DNA of 64,000 nt from Marinobacter koreensis. GTDB lineage: Bacteria; Pseudomonadota; Gammaproteobacteria; Pseudomonadales; Oleiphilaceae. The stretch covers positions 496,001 to 560,000 of the forward strand of contig NZ_JAKZAJ010000001.1 of assembly GCF_023156285.1 (NCBI RefSeq). The letters run 5' to 3'. The notes under the pieces were generated by a model that ran no database searches, was not told where the DNA came from, and saw only the letters and a list, made by a program, of their open reading frames with translations. Of this stretch, positions 18,120-29,625 are shown piece after piece (the first letter of the stretch is position 1; every line of letters starts with the position of its first letter). Made by a program: the position numbers and the translations under genes.

Positions 18120-19919
18120 ATGCCTGAATACAAAGCGCCCCTGCGTGATATCAAATTTGTCATGAACGAGCTGCTGAACAGCGAGCAGCATTACGCCAGC
18201 CTGGAAGGCGCGGAAGACGCGACTCCGGATATGGTGGACGCCATTATCCAGGAAGGTGCAAAGTTCTGTGAGCAGGTGCTGTCTCCGCTGAATCAGGTGG
18301 GTGACAAAGAAGGCTGTACCTGGAGCGAGGACGGGGTGAAGACACCGACCGGTTTCAAGGAAGCCTATCAGCAGTATGTAGAGGGTGGCTGGCCGTCCAT
18401 GACCGCCGATCCCAACTACGGCGGTCAGGGACTTCCGCATTCCATCGGCCTGGTCATCAGCGAGATGGTTGGAACGGCAAACTGGTCCTGGGGCATGTAC
18501 CCCGGTCTGAGTCACGGTGCGACCAATACGATCGAGGCGCATGGTACCGAAGAACAGAAGCAGACCTACCTGACCAAGCTGATCAGCGGTGAGTGGACCG
18601 GCACCATGTGTCTGACCGAGCCGCATTGTGGGTCCGATCTGGGTACCTTGCGCACCAAGGCCGAGCCGAATGCCGACGGCACCTACAGCATCACCGGTAC
18701 CAAGATCTTCATCTCCGCCGGTGAGCACGACATGGCCGAGAATATCGTTCATATCGTCCTGGCGCGTCTCCCGGGTGCTCCGGAAGGCACCAAGGGTATT
18801 TCCCTGTTCATCGTGCCCAAGCAGCTGCCGAACGAAGACGGTTCTGCAGGTGAGCGTAACGCCGTTTCCTGTGGCTCCCTGGAGCACAAGATGGGCATCC
18901 ATGGTAACGCTACCTGTGTCATGAACTTCGACGGCGCCAAGGGCTGGCTGATTGGTCCCGAGAACAAGGGCCTGAACTGCATGTTCACCTTCATGAACAC
19001 GGCGCGTATCGGAACCGCGATTCAGGGGTTGGGTGCCGCTGAGCTTGGTTTCCAGGGCTCACTGACCTATTCCAAAGATCGTCTTGCCATGCGCTCCCTG
19101 AGTGGACCGAAGAATCCGGAAGGCATTGCCGATCCGATCATTGTGCATCCGGACGTTCGTCGTATGCTGCTGACCCAGAAAGCGGTCGCCGAAGGCGCAC
19201 GTGCCCTGATCTATCTTGCCGGCCAGCAAGTGGACGTGGTTCACAGTGGCAAAACCGAGGAAGAGCGCAAGGCAGCGGATGGCCTGCTCGGCTTCCTGAC
19301 ACCGATTGCCAAGGCCTTCCTGACCGAGATCGGTTACGAGTCTGCCAACCTGGGTATGCAGGTGTTCGGCGGCCACGGTTTCATCTCCGAGTGGGGCATG
19401 GAGCAGAACGTGCGTGATGCGCGTATCGGCATGATCTACGAAGGTACCACCGGTATTCAGGCGCTGGACCTGTTGGGCCGCAAGGTGCTGATGACCCAGG
19501 GCGAATCCCTCAAGGGCTTCACCAAGCTGGTACATGTGTTCTGCAAAGAAAATGCGGATAACGAACAGTTGAAGGAATTCATCGAGCCGCTGGCGGCGAT
19601 CAACAAGGAGTGGGGCGAGCTGACCACCAAGGTTGGTATGGCTGCCATGAAGAACCGCGAAGAAGTTGGCGCGGCGTCTGTGGATTACCTGATGTACTCC
19701 GGTTACGCCGTATTTGCCTACCTGTGGGCGCGTATGGCCAAAGTTGCCCTCGACAAGATGGTCGAAGGTACCACTGAAGAAATGTTCTACAACGCCAAGA
19801 TCCAGACAGCACGCTTCTACTTCAAGCGTATGCTGCCGCGGTCCAAGGCCCACGCCGAGACTATGCTGGCGGGTGCGGATACGCTTCTGGACATGCCGGA
19901 AGAAGCCTTCGCCCTCTGA
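18120..19919 (+). CDS. Long (600-residue) acyl-CoA dehydrogenase, first of two paralogues
   Basis: 599 residues from the ATG at 18120 (GAGG at 18108-18111). It catalyses FAD-dependent alpha-beta dehydrogenation of acyl-CoA, the first step of beta-oxidation. Order: a short extra N-terminal domain (MPEYKAPLRDIKFVMNELLN), FAD-binding N and middle domains (GTMCLTEPHCGSDLG), then the C-terminal domain with GGHGFISEWGMEQNVRDARI and the catalytic Glu in YEGTTGIQALDLLG, and a C-terminal extension. This is the FadE1/FadE2 type of Pseudomonas (PA0506/PA0508 like), not E. coli FadE. A terminator separates it from its neighbour. Confidence 0.93.
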   Translation: MPEYKAPLRDIKFVMNELLNSEQHYASLEGAEDATPDMVDAIIQEGAKFCEQVLSPLNQVGDKEGCTWSEDGVKTPTGFKEAYQQYVEGGWPSMTADPNYGGQGLPHSIGLVISEMVGTANWSWGMYPGLSHGATNTIEAHGTEEQKQTYLTKLISGEWTGTMCLTEPHCGSDLGTLRTKAEPNADGTYSITGTKIFISAGEHDMAENIVHIVLARLPGAPEGTKGISLFIVPKQLPNEDGSAGERNAVSCGSLEHKMGIHGNATCVMNFDGAKGWLIGPENKGLNCMFTFMNTARIGTAIQGLGAAELGFQGSLTYSKDRLAMRSLSGPKNPEGIADPIIVHPDVRRMLLTQKAVAEGARALIYLAGQQVDVVHSGKTEEERKAADGLLGFLTPIAKAFLTEIGYESANLGMQVFGGHGFISEWGMEQNVRDARIGMIYEGTTGIQALDLLGRKVLMTQGESLKGFTKLVHVFCKENADNEQLKEFIEPLAAINKEWGELTTKVGMAAMKNREEVGAASVDYLMYSGYAVFAYLWARMAKVALDKMVEGTTEEMFYNAKIQTARFYFKRMLPRSKAHAETMLAGADTLLDMPEEAFAL

Positions 19920-19950
19920 GGTGCGGGCACTGTCCTGAAACGGATGTAAG

Positions 19951-19983
19951 AAAAAGCCCGTGCTCGCAGAGCCGGGCTTTTTT
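19951..19983 (+). terminator. Intrinsic terminator after the first acyl-CoA dehydrogenase
   Basis: AAAAGCCCG (19952-19960) pairs with CGGGCTTTT (19973-19981), with Ts continuing to 19983. It lies 32 bp after the stop and means the second dehydrogenase needs its own promoter or read-through. Confidence 0.9.
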
Positions 19984-20129
19984 CATGAGTCCGGACGGAC
20001 TTTTGAGGTAAACTACCGGCCTCACAAAGAACAATATTCAGCGGACACATAGCCGAACAGGTGGCCCCGTACCAACGCCGGGTCAGGGTACACCTGCAAA
20101 GACTGACTGGGATTTTTGGAGAGTTTTAC

Positions 20130-21920
20130 ATGGCTGATTATCAGGCACCGTTACGTGACATCCGATTTGTTCTGAACGAAGTGTTCGATGCACCGTCGTT
20201 GTGGGCATCGCTGCCGAAGGTAGCGGAAAACGTGGACCCGGAGACCGCCGATGCGATCCTCGAAGAAGCGGGCAAGATCACCAGTGGTGTGTTGGCGCCG
20301 CTCAATCGCGAGGGTGACGAGCAGGGCAGCAAATGGAATGACGGTGAGGTGACTGCTCCGGAGGGTTTCAAGGAAGCCTATCAGACCATCGTTGAGGGTG
20401 GTTGGAACGGACTGGGCGGTAATCCCGAGTTCGGCGGCATGGGGATGCCGAAGACCCTCGTAGCGCAATTCGAGGAAATGATGCAGGGTGCCAACATGGC
20501 CTTTGGTCTTGCGCCCATGTTGACCGCCGGTGCCTGTCTCGCCCTGGACGCTCACGGCAGTCAGGAGCTGAAAGAAAAGTATCTCCCCAATATGTATTCC
20601 GGCGTGTGGTCCGGTGCCATGGATCTCACCGAGCCCCATGCCGGTACGGATCTGGGTATTATCCGCAGCAAGGCCGAGCCCAATGATGATGGCTCCTTCA
20701 ACGTGACCGGCACCAAGATCTTTATTACCTGGGGCGAGCACGATATGGCGGAGAATATTATCCACCTGGTGCTGGCCAAGCTGCCGGACGCCCCCAAAGG
20801 GCCCAAGGGCATTTCCCTGTTCCTGGTGCCCAAGTTCCTGGTGAACGACGACGGCTCCCTGGGTGAGCGCAATAGCTTCAGCTGTGGCTCAATCGAGAAG
20901 AAGATGGGAATCAAGGGCTCTGCCACCTGCGTCATGAACTTTGACGGCGCCAAAGGCTGGCTCGTTGGCGAGGAGAATAAAGGCCTGGCAGCCATGTTCA
21001 CCATGATGAACTACGAGCGTCTGGGGGTCGGTATCCAGGGTATTGGTGCCGCGGAAGCCTCCCTGCAGAGTGCCCGCGAATATGCGCTGGACCGCATTCA
21101 GAGTCGCGCGCCCACCGGTGCCCAGCAGCCGGAGAAAGCGGCAGATCCGATCATCGTGCATCCGGATGTACGTCGGATGCTGCTGACCATGAAAGGCTAT
21201 GTTGAAGGTGGACGTGCGTTCTCCACCTACGTGGCGCAGTGGCTGGACATCTCCAAGTACGCGGATGACGACGAGCGTCGCAAGCACGCCGAAGGCATGG
21301 TTGCGTTACTGACGCCCGTTGCGAAGGCGTTCCTGACCGATCGTGGCCTTGAGGCATGCATCCTCGGTCAGCAGGTCTTTGGCGGTCACGGGTTCATTCG
21401 GGAATGGGGTCAGGAGCAACTGGTACGTGATTGCCGGATCACCCAGATCTACGAGGGAACCAATGGCATCCAGGCGCTCGATTTGATGGGTCGTAAAGTG
21501 GTCGGCAGTCAGGGCAAGTTGTACGAACTGTTTGCACAGGATGTTGCCAACTTCCTGGAGGAAAACAGTGCCGATGAGCATCTCAAGCCTTTCCTGGAGC
21601 CGCTCGCCGCTGCCGTGGAGCGCCTGGATGATGTCACTGAGCATGTGCTGAAGCAGGCGGCCGCGTCGCCGGACGCAATCGGTGCGGCATCGGTGGATTA
21701 TCTGGATCTCTTTGGCCTGACAGCTTTGGGCTACATGTGGGCTCGAATGGTGAAGGCGGCCGCACCCAAGGCGGAGAGTGACAGCTCGGGCTTCTACTCG
21801 GGCAAGGTGAAAACAGCCCGCTTTTACTTTGACCGCCTGTTGCCCAAGACGGTTTCCCTGGCCGAAGGGATTCGCAGTGGCGGCGACGCCATGATGGCGT
21901 TGACCGCAGACGAGTTCTGA
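20130..21920 (+). CDS. Long (600-residue) acyl-CoA dehydrogenase, second paralogue
   Basis: 596 residues from the ATG at 20130 (GGAG shortly before); the open frame to 20061 is not family-like. It is clearly a paralogue of the gene at 18120: ADYQAPLRDIRFVLNEVF, MDLTEPHAGTDLGIIRSKAE, FGGHGFIREWGQEQLVRDCR and the catalytic YEGTNGIQALDLMGRK all correspond. Divergence is substantial (for example the insert RIQSRAPTGAQQPEKAADPI and the C-terminal region), suggesting different chain-length preference rather than a recent duplication (inference). It is closed by a strong terminator. Confidence 0.93.
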   Translation: MADYQAPLRDIRFVLNEVFDAPSLWASLPKVAENVDPETADAILEEAGKITSGVLAPLNREGDEQGSKWNDGEVTAPEGFKEAYQTIVEGGWNGLGGNPEFGGMGMPKTLVAQFEEMMQGANMAFGLAPMLTAGACLALDAHGSQELKEKYLPNMYSGVWSGAMDLTEPHAGTDLGIIRSKAEPNDDGSFNVTGTKIFITWGEHDMAENIIHLVLAKLPDAPKGPKGISLFLVPKFLVNDDGSLGERNSFSCGSIEKKMGIKGSATCVMNFDGAKGWLVGEENKGLAAMFTMMNYERLGVGIQGIGAAEASLQSAREYALDRIQSRAPTGAQQPEKAADPIIVHPDVRRMLLTMKGYVEGGRAFSTYVAQWLDISKYADDDERRKHAEGMVALLTPVAKAFLTDRGLEACILGQQVFGGHGFIREWGQEQLVRDCRITQIYEGTNGIQALDLMGRKVVGSQGKLYELFAQDVANFLEENSADEHLKPFLEPLAAAVERLDDVTEHVLKQAAASPDAIGAASVDYLDLFGLTALGYMWARMVKAAAPKAESDSSGFYSGKVKTARFYFDRLLPKTVSLAEGIRSGGDAMMALTADEF

Positions 21921-21937
21921 GGTCATTTATGCGATGA

Positions 21938-21969
21938 AAAGGCAGGTTGATACGACCTGCCTTTTTTTA
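21938..21969 (+). terminator. Intrinsic terminator after the second acyl-CoA dehydrogenase
   Basis: AAAAGGCAGGT (21938-21948) pairs perfectly with ACCTGCCTTTT (21956-21966), followed by Ts to 21969. It sits between convergent genes. Confidence 0.92.
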
Positions 21970-22009
21970 TGCGTGAAACCGTGGGGCGTGGTGACCCAGA
22001 GGCAGCTGG

Positions 22010-22645
22010 TCAGAGCTGGTTCATGCGGTCGGGATCGGTGACAAAGGGGTTTTCATTACCCTGTATTTCGGCAATCCGGCGATGACGGGTGAGTTCGGTA
22101 TCGTCCGGTGGGTCAATACGGTTCCAGTCCTTGAAAACGGGCGGTGCGCCGAGCCAGGGCAGCCCGTAGGTGTCGACCATATAGGCGACGGTTCGGGCGA
22201 CATCACCCTTGACCCTCTTCGGAGGTTCAAAGAACTGGGCGCTTGCGCGTATGCCGCAATCGTCCGGCTGGGCAACATTACCCACGTCATCGTATCGGAT
22301 GTTACGTCTCTGCATCTCGATACGGCTCCGAACCGGTACCATATTGTGCAGGTCCGAAGCGATCTGGCGATACCGGTTATCCTGTTCGCATTGCCGTGAG
22401 GTGCCGCAATTCAGGGCGCTTCGGATGTCTGCCAGTGGATACACATAGCCGTCGGTCAGGGTGAAGCCCTTGGACGTGAACGGGGTGTCGCAGAAAAAGG
22501 AGTGGCCACCTTCAGCGTAAAGGTTGCCCCAGAATTGATCCTTGATGACGGCATTGGGATCGCTGAACCGGGTGTTCTGGCCAATAACAAGCGAGGCCGA
22601 GACCAGCAGCGCGAGGGAGGAGACGGAAATCAGCAGCTTTTTCAT
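22010..22645 (-). CDS. EndA/NucM-family endonuclease I homologue, secreted, active site altered
   Basis: 211 residues. A hydrophobic signal segment (residues ~4-22) predicts export. The fold marks of endonuclease I are present: FWGNLYAEGGHSFFCDTPF, DLHNMVPVRSRIEMQRRN, VKGDVARTVAYMVDTYGLP and IAEIQGNENPFVTDPDRM. In E. coli EndA the catalytic segment reads EHVVPAW; the aligned segment here reads GYVYPLA (residues 66-72), so the Glu metal ligand and the His general base seem lost, while the later Asn (N115) is kept. It may be a catalytically impaired or divergent nuclease. It converges on the acyl-CoA dehydrogenase genes. Confidence 0.8.
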   Translation of the reverse strand: MKKLLISVSSLALLVSASLVIGQNTRFSDPNAVIKDQFWGNLYAEGGHSFFCDTPFTSKGFTLTDGYVYPLADIRSALNCGTSRQCEQDNRYRQIASDLHNMVPVRSRIEMQRRNIRYDDVGNVAQPDDCGIRASAQFFEPPKRVKGDVARTVAYMVDTYGLPWLGAPPVFKDWNRIDPPDDTELTRHRRIAEIQGNENPFVTDPDRMNQL

Positions 22646-22765
22646 ACGCCATTTATACCTCTCAGTGTTCTGAAGCGCACTGTCCCATCGGGCCGTATCG
22701 GTACGGCTTCGAGGTTCTTTGGGTCAAAAATATGACGCTTCGTTCACCAGTAATGAGAAGTATGG

Positions 22766-22796
22766 CACAAAGGCTCCGTTCGGCAGAGCCTTTGTG
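22766..22796 (-). terminator. Hairpin downstream of the coiled-coil gene
   Basis: CACAAAGGCTC (22766-22776) pairs perfectly with GAGCCTTTGTG (22786-22796). On the minus strand it follows the stop at 22834 by about 40 bases. It lacks a clear U-tract on that strand, so the terminator call rests on position and stem strength. Confidence 0.55.
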
Positions 22797-22833
22797 TTGT
22801 AAAACTGTGGCGTTATGTTAACCCGTTAACACA

Positions 22834-23097
22834 TTACTTGAGTTTGTTGCGGATGTTCTGATAACCGGTTTTCAGGTCTTCGCCCAATTTTTCGGCGGTT
22901 TCACGGGCTTCCCTGGAAGCGCCTTCCGCGTCGTGCAACACCTGATCGATCTTGTTGCGGAATCGCTCCCAATCCTGCTCAAGATCGTCCCACTCGTCCT
23001 TGACGTCTTCCCGCGCCAGGTGAAGCTGAACCCGGGCCTCATCCCGGTACTGCTTGATCTTGTCGGACAGCTTTTTCAAATCATCTTGAAGACTCAT
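22834..23097 (-). CDS. Small highly charged coiled-coil protein, function unknown
   Basis: 87 residues from the ATG at 23097, which has a near-perfect AAGGAGGTG ribosome-binding site; the frame continues upstream to 23118 but that ATG has no such site. The whole protein is predicted amphipathic helix, rich in Lys, Asp, Glu and Gln (LQDDLKKLSDKIKQYRDEAR and similar heptads), without membrane segment, Cys or signal. It resembles small helix-only stress or lipid-surface proteins in composition, but no family is recognised. The strong translation signal and own hairpin suggest a well-expressed single-gene unit. Confidence 0.8.
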   Translation of the reverse strand: MSLQDDLKKLSDKIKQYRDEARVQLHLAREDVKDEWDDLEQDWERFRNKIDQVLHDAEGASREARETAEKLGEDLKTGYQNIRNKLK

Positions 23098-23198
23098 CTG
23101 TTGCACCTCCTTGAACAATCGGTGAGGCTACAATGCGCCGGAATGTGAAAAACTGTCAAGAGCTGAAAGCGGAGTGTTTTCCCGACGATTGACGCAGG

Positions 23199-24206
23199 TC
23201 AGGCTTTTGCAGCCAACAATACCGACAGATCTCGCAGATGCTGCCACGGGGAAAGCTCGTCAAACCCTTTGGCGGCGCGATCTATCTGGCTGCACAGGCG
23301 AAGGGCTTCCAATAGCTGGGGGGATGTTACCCGGCGGCCAGCGCGCTCAAGAATACGCGCTCTCTGGGGCTGGAATACGCCGCGCTTTTTGAGAAAGGCT
23401 GACGGATTCTCGCGGGCGGCCGGTGTGGACTGCAGTTCGGCCAGAATGCTGAGGTCGCGGTGCAGTACGGCCAACAGACCAAGCGGGTTTTCGCCTTCCT
23501 GCTGAAGGACGCCGATGATCTTGCCGGCGTGTTGCGCCCGCCCGGCCAACAGTTCCTGAACCAGTTCGAAACCGTTGAAACGTGAGCTGTCCTGAACAGC
23601 TTGTTCTATGGTTTCTTCGTCTACAGTATTGCCGTTGGTCAGCAATGATAGTCGATCAAGTTCCTGACTGGCGGCCAACAGATTGCCCTCCAGGCGCTCG
23701 GCCAGCATCGACAGAGCGCCACGCGTCAGGCTCAGGCCATGACGATTGGCCCGCTGCTGAAGCCAGCCCTGAAACTTATCGGCGTCGATTGGCCAGACTG
23801 GAACGTGAACGCCTTTGCCCTGAAGCTCCCGATACCATTTCCGTTTGGTTTCCGCCGAGTCGAGACGGGTGCTGATCAACAGCAAAACGATGTCTTCCGG
23901 AGGCTGCTGAAGCACTCTTTCCATCACATTCCGGCCATCCCCGAGCTTTCCGGTTGGCAGGTGTATTTCAATCCGCCGTTTTTCGGCAAACAGGGACATT
24001 GCGTTGCATTCGTCGGAGACTTTGCTCCAATCGAGATGCTGATCCGCATGAAAGGTCAGGCGGTCTTCAAAGCCGGCCTGTCGGGCAGCCTGGCGAATCT
24101 GGTCGCAGCATTCCTGAACCAGCAGAGGCTCGTCTCCCGAAACCAGGTAAACCGGTGCCAGGCCTTTCTTGAGCAGCTGTGGAAGCTGGGCGGGCTGAGT
24201 CTTCAT
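23199..24206 (-). CDS. holA: DNA polymerase III subunit delta HolA
   Basis: 335 residues. Delta opens the beta clamp within the clamp-loader complex. N-terminus APVYLVSGDEPLLVQECCDQI and the central LSMLAERLEGNLLAASQELDRL with a preceding Pro-Trp-Pro region are family-typical; the C-terminal collar domain includes FELVQELLAGR. The start overlaps the lptE stop by 4 bp (ATGA), the conserved leuS-lptE-holA operon. Confidence 0.95.
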   Translation of the reverse strand: MKTQPAQLPQLLKKGLAPVYLVSGDEPLLVQECCDQIRQAARQAGFEDRLTFHADQHLDWSKVSDECNAMSLFAEKRRIEIHLPTGKLGDGRNVMERVLQQPPEDIVLLLISTRLDSAETKRKWYRELQGKGVHVPVWPIDADKFQGWLQQRANRHGLSLTRGALSMLAERLEGNLLAASQELDRLSLLTNGNTVDEETIEQAVQDSSRFNGFELVQELLAGRAQHAGKIIGVLQQEGENPLGLLAVLHRDLSILAELQSTPAARENPSAFLKKRGVFQPQRARILERAGRRVTSPQLLEALRLCSQIDRAAKGFDELSPWQHLRDLSVLLAAKA

Positions 24207-24793
24207 TGTGGCCCGGCGTTTTCTGTTTCCGGTGTTTGCGCAGACTGGTATTCCTCCCGGAGTGAGTCGATCCGGGATGGCGTCAGCGGTGCCAGGCGGA
24301 ACAGGATCTGCTGGGCCAGGCGGTCATACAGGCGTTGCTCCAGCTCATCCTGCTCACGCTGTTTTGCCAGTACGTTGGTTTCATCGTACCGGTAGCTCTC
24401 GCGAACGCTCAGTGCCGTATCGGCGATCAGAGGAACATGGTCCGGGCTGATCAGGTCGATGTGCACCGTTTGCGTGAGCATGTATTCGGCGGCTCCTGCC
24501 CTTACGGTGATCGCAGAGGCCCTTCGGTCCTGGCCGAAATCACCCAGGTTGAGCGTGTAGGCCTCGTCACCTTTACCCGCGACTTTTACACCACCCAGTT
24601 CCAGTTGCCGTTTCAGCGACAGGCACAGGCTGTCGGGAATCTGCGAGCTGCATTTCACCATCAGAGGCTGGACCGCCTCGGGCACCGGTGATGTCCCCCG
24701 CAACTGAAAACCACAGCCACTGACAATGCTGACGAGAGCCAACGCGAATATCAGCCGACCGGTGCGGATCTTCAGGGCAGGGGGCTGTGACAT
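24203..24793 (-). CDS. lptE: LPS-assembly lipoprotein LptE
   Basis: 196 residues. LptE plugs the LptD barrel that inserts LPS in the outer membrane. The N-terminal signal ends in a lipobox (VSGC, Cys at about residue 27), followed by GFQLRGTSPVPEAVQPLMV, the usual start of mature LptE. The C-terminal YDRLAQQILFRLAPL helix is also typical. It starts 1 bp after the leuS stop and overlaps holA by 4 bp. The other Lpt genes of the window (lptC, lptA, lptB) are near 60 kb. Confidence 0.93.
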   Translation of the reverse strand: MSQPPALKIRTGRLIFALALVSIVSGCGFQLRGTSPVPEAVQPLMVKCSSQIPDSLCLSLKRQLELGGVKVAGKGDEAYTLNLGDFGQDRRASAITVRAGAAEYMLTQTVHIDLISPDHVPLIADTALSVRESYRYDETNVLAKQREQDELEQRLYDRLAQQILFRLAPLTPSRIDSLREEYQSAQTPETENAGPQ

Positions 24794-24794
24794 G

Positions 24795-27455
<2,661 letters not shown>

Positions 27456-27532
27456 TTACAGGTAGTCTGCCATTCCGGGAATACTGTGCCATGATAGTCA
27501 TCAGAGCGGTGTTTTTTTCATGAGGAGCAGTT

Positions 27533-28081
27533 ATGAGCGAAAGCGAGCGCAATCACCTTTCCGGAAAGGCACTGGAAGCCTACGACAGGATGCTCGAGCG
27601 GGTGCAGTTCGGGTTGCGGCAGGTACAGCAGACCTCCCTGAAAACCCTGGATCAGGAAATCCAGGATGCGGTGGAATTCGAGTACGAACTTGAAGAGATG
27701 ACCCGCGAGGAGGCGGACCTGCTTGGCGCCTACCTGAAGCGTGATCTGGAGCACCTGCTGCATTTTGTCGATGAGACCGGCGAGGGCTTAAAGGAGTGGT
27801 TGCAGCTGGACATGTCGCTGCTGGAACACCAGTTGACCGACAGTCTGCTGTCTGTCGCTGACCAGACTCTGATTGACAACCTGGAGCTTCGACAGAAGCT
27901 CGAAAACGAAGATGCCGGCCACTACATTTCCGGCGAAGTGGCCACGGCCGGCATGTTCCGTTGCCTCAACTGCGGTCACATGCGGTGCCTGACCGCGACC
28001 AGTCACCTGGAGCCCTGCGAGGCCTGTGGATCCCATTACTACGAACGGGTGACCAGTCGCTGGCCGAGGAAAGAGAGCTAG
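27533..28081 (+). CDS. ybeL: Zinc-ribbon protein of the DUF1451/YbeL family
   Basis: 182 residues. The N-terminal two thirds are charged helices (YDRMLERVQFGLRQVQQTSL; MTREEADLLGAYLKRDLEHL). The conserved HYISGEVATAGMFRCLNCGH and EPCEACGSHYYERV provide two CxxC pairs for a C-terminal zinc ribbon. E. coli ybeL is also next to leuS, supporting orthology. Function is not known to me. GAGGAG before the ATG is a strong ribosome-binding site. Its stop overlaps that of convergent lnt. Confidence 0.88.
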   Translation: MSESERNHLSGKALEAYDRMLERVQFGLRQVQQTSLKTLDQEIQDAVEFEYELEEMTREEADLLGAYLKRDLEHLLHFVDETGEGLKEWLQLDMSLLEHQLTDSLLSVADQTLIDNLELRQKLENEDAGHYISGEVATAGMFRCLNCGHMRCLTATSHLEPCEACGSHYYERVTSRWPRKES

Positions 28082-29625
28082 CGGACGGGCGGAATGTCCC
28101 GCTCCCGGACAAAAACGACCAGAATGGCCGCCAGAATCAGGACCGGCCAGGAGCCGGTTTCCATATAGGGCGTATTGCCGCTGGCGGCGTAGACTTTGCC
28201 GGTCAGTGTGGCGCGTTCGAAATGTGGAAGTCGGCCGGTAATCCGCCCCTTGTTGTCGATCACCGCGGTCACCCCGTTGTTGGTTCCCCTCAACATGTAG
28301 CGCCCGGTTTCGAGGGCGCTCATCCGGGCGATCTGAAGGTGTTGAAGCGGGCCAATGGAATCGCCGAACCAGCCGTCGTTGCTGATCGTCAGCAGTAAAT
28401 CGCTGCCCCAACTGTTGGAGGCCACGAAATCGGGATAGGCCACTTCGTAACAGATGAAGGGGCGGACTTTGAGCCCGTTGGCCTCCAGTGGTTTTTGGTA
28501 GGCCGGCCCGGGACTGAAGCTGCTCATCGGCAGATCGAAGAAACCGATCAGGCCACGGAGCAGGCCCTCCAGCGGCACGTATTCGCCAAAAGGAACGAGT
28601 TTCTGCTTGTAGTACATGCCTTCGCCGTTGCCGATGGCCATGATACTGTTTCGATAGGTGAAGCCTTCCCGTTGCTCGCTGAAGCCGTACCAGGGAATAC
28701 CCGTTATCAGCGTGCTGTTCTTGCCAAGTTTCTTGTTGATGTGTTCGATGATCGCGCCGGCCTGGTCCTGCGGCAGCGGAATGGCGGTTTCCGGCCAGAG
28801 AATCAGATCGGTATCCCAGTAGTCCTCGGTCATTGTCAGGTAGGTGACGATCTGCTGCTTGAGAAACTCGGGATCCCATTTGATCAGTTGCGGGATATTG
28901 CCCTGCATGGCCGCAAACTGGATGGGCTGGTCGCTCAGCTTCGTCCAGTGGATACGGTTCAGTGCGGGTGTGGCGAGCCAGGGGAGGATCGCAACCACGG
29001 CCGTGACCGCAGCCAGGGTTTTCCTCCGCTGAAACAGCAGCCAGGCGACTCCGTAAGCCGCAGCCCCGGTCAGTGTGATCCAGAAAGTAATGCCATGGAC
29101 ACCGGTGAGCGGGGCCAGCCCGGCCAACGGGCCATCGGTATGCGCGGTACCCAGATACAGCCACGGGAAACCGGTCAGTAACCAGCTTCTCAGCCAGTCA
29201 CCCAATACCCAGATTGCCGGAAACAGAATCAGCCGTCGGACCGGACTGGATTTAGCCAGTTTGCCCCAGAACCAGAAGGCAAGCCCGTGGAACAGTGCCA
29301 GGCCCATGACAAAGAGCACGGTCAGAAGCACGGCAACCGGGATGGGGGTGTTGCCGTATTTGCTGATACTGATATAGACCCAGCTTGCGCCGGTAGCGAA
29401 GAGGCCAAGTCCCGTGAGCCAGCCCGCCCTGAACAGTTTCCGGGAGGGCAGTGGCACAGTGACCAGCAGGATGAGTGCGATGGAGACCGGCCCGAGCCAC
29501 CACCAGTTGAACGGAGAGAAGGTCAGGGTTTGCAGGGCACCGGCCACGACCAGCGTGATGGCGCCCAGCCAACGGTTCCTGCTCAGGTGCGTGTTCAGAG
29601 CGGAAAGTGTGGAATCATGACTCAC
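28078..29625 (-). CDS. lnt: Apolipoprotein N-acyltransferase Lnt
   Basis: 515 residues. It adds the third acyl chain to the N-terminal Cys of lipoproteins at the periplasmic face of the inner membrane. About six hydrophobic segments occupy residues ~18-200, then a nitrilase-fold domain with the catalytic Glu (WPETAIPL), Lys (QKLVPFGEYVP) and Cys (PFICYEVAYPD). A last membrane segment lies near the C-terminus. It overlaps corC by 11 bp in the conserved ybeZ-ybeY-corC-lnt operon. Confidence 0.96.
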   Translation of the reverse strand: MSHDSTLSALNTHLSRNRWLGAITLVVAGALQTLTFSPFNWWWLGPVSIALILLVTVPLPSRKLFRAGWLTGLGLFATGASWVYISISKYGNTPIPVAVLLTVLFVMGLALFHGLAFWFWGKLAKSSPVRRLILFPAIWVLGDWLRSWLLTGFPWLYLGTAHTDGPLAGLAPLTGVHGITFWITLTGAAAYGVAWLLFQRRKTLAAVTAVVAILPWLATPALNRIHWTKLSDQPIQFAAMQGNIPQLIKWDPEFLKQQIVTYLTMTEDYWDTDLILWPETAIPLPQDQAGAIIEHINKKLGKNSTLITGIPWYGFSEQREGFTYRNSIMAIGNGEGMYYKQKLVPFGEYVPLEGLLRGLIGFFDLPMSSFSPGPAYQKPLEANGLKVRPFICYEVAYPDFVASNSWGSDLLLTISNDGWFGDSIGPLQHLQIARMSALETGRYMLRGTNNGVTAVIDNKGRITGRLPHFERATLTGKVYAASGNTPYMETGSWPVLILAAILVVFVRERDIPPVR

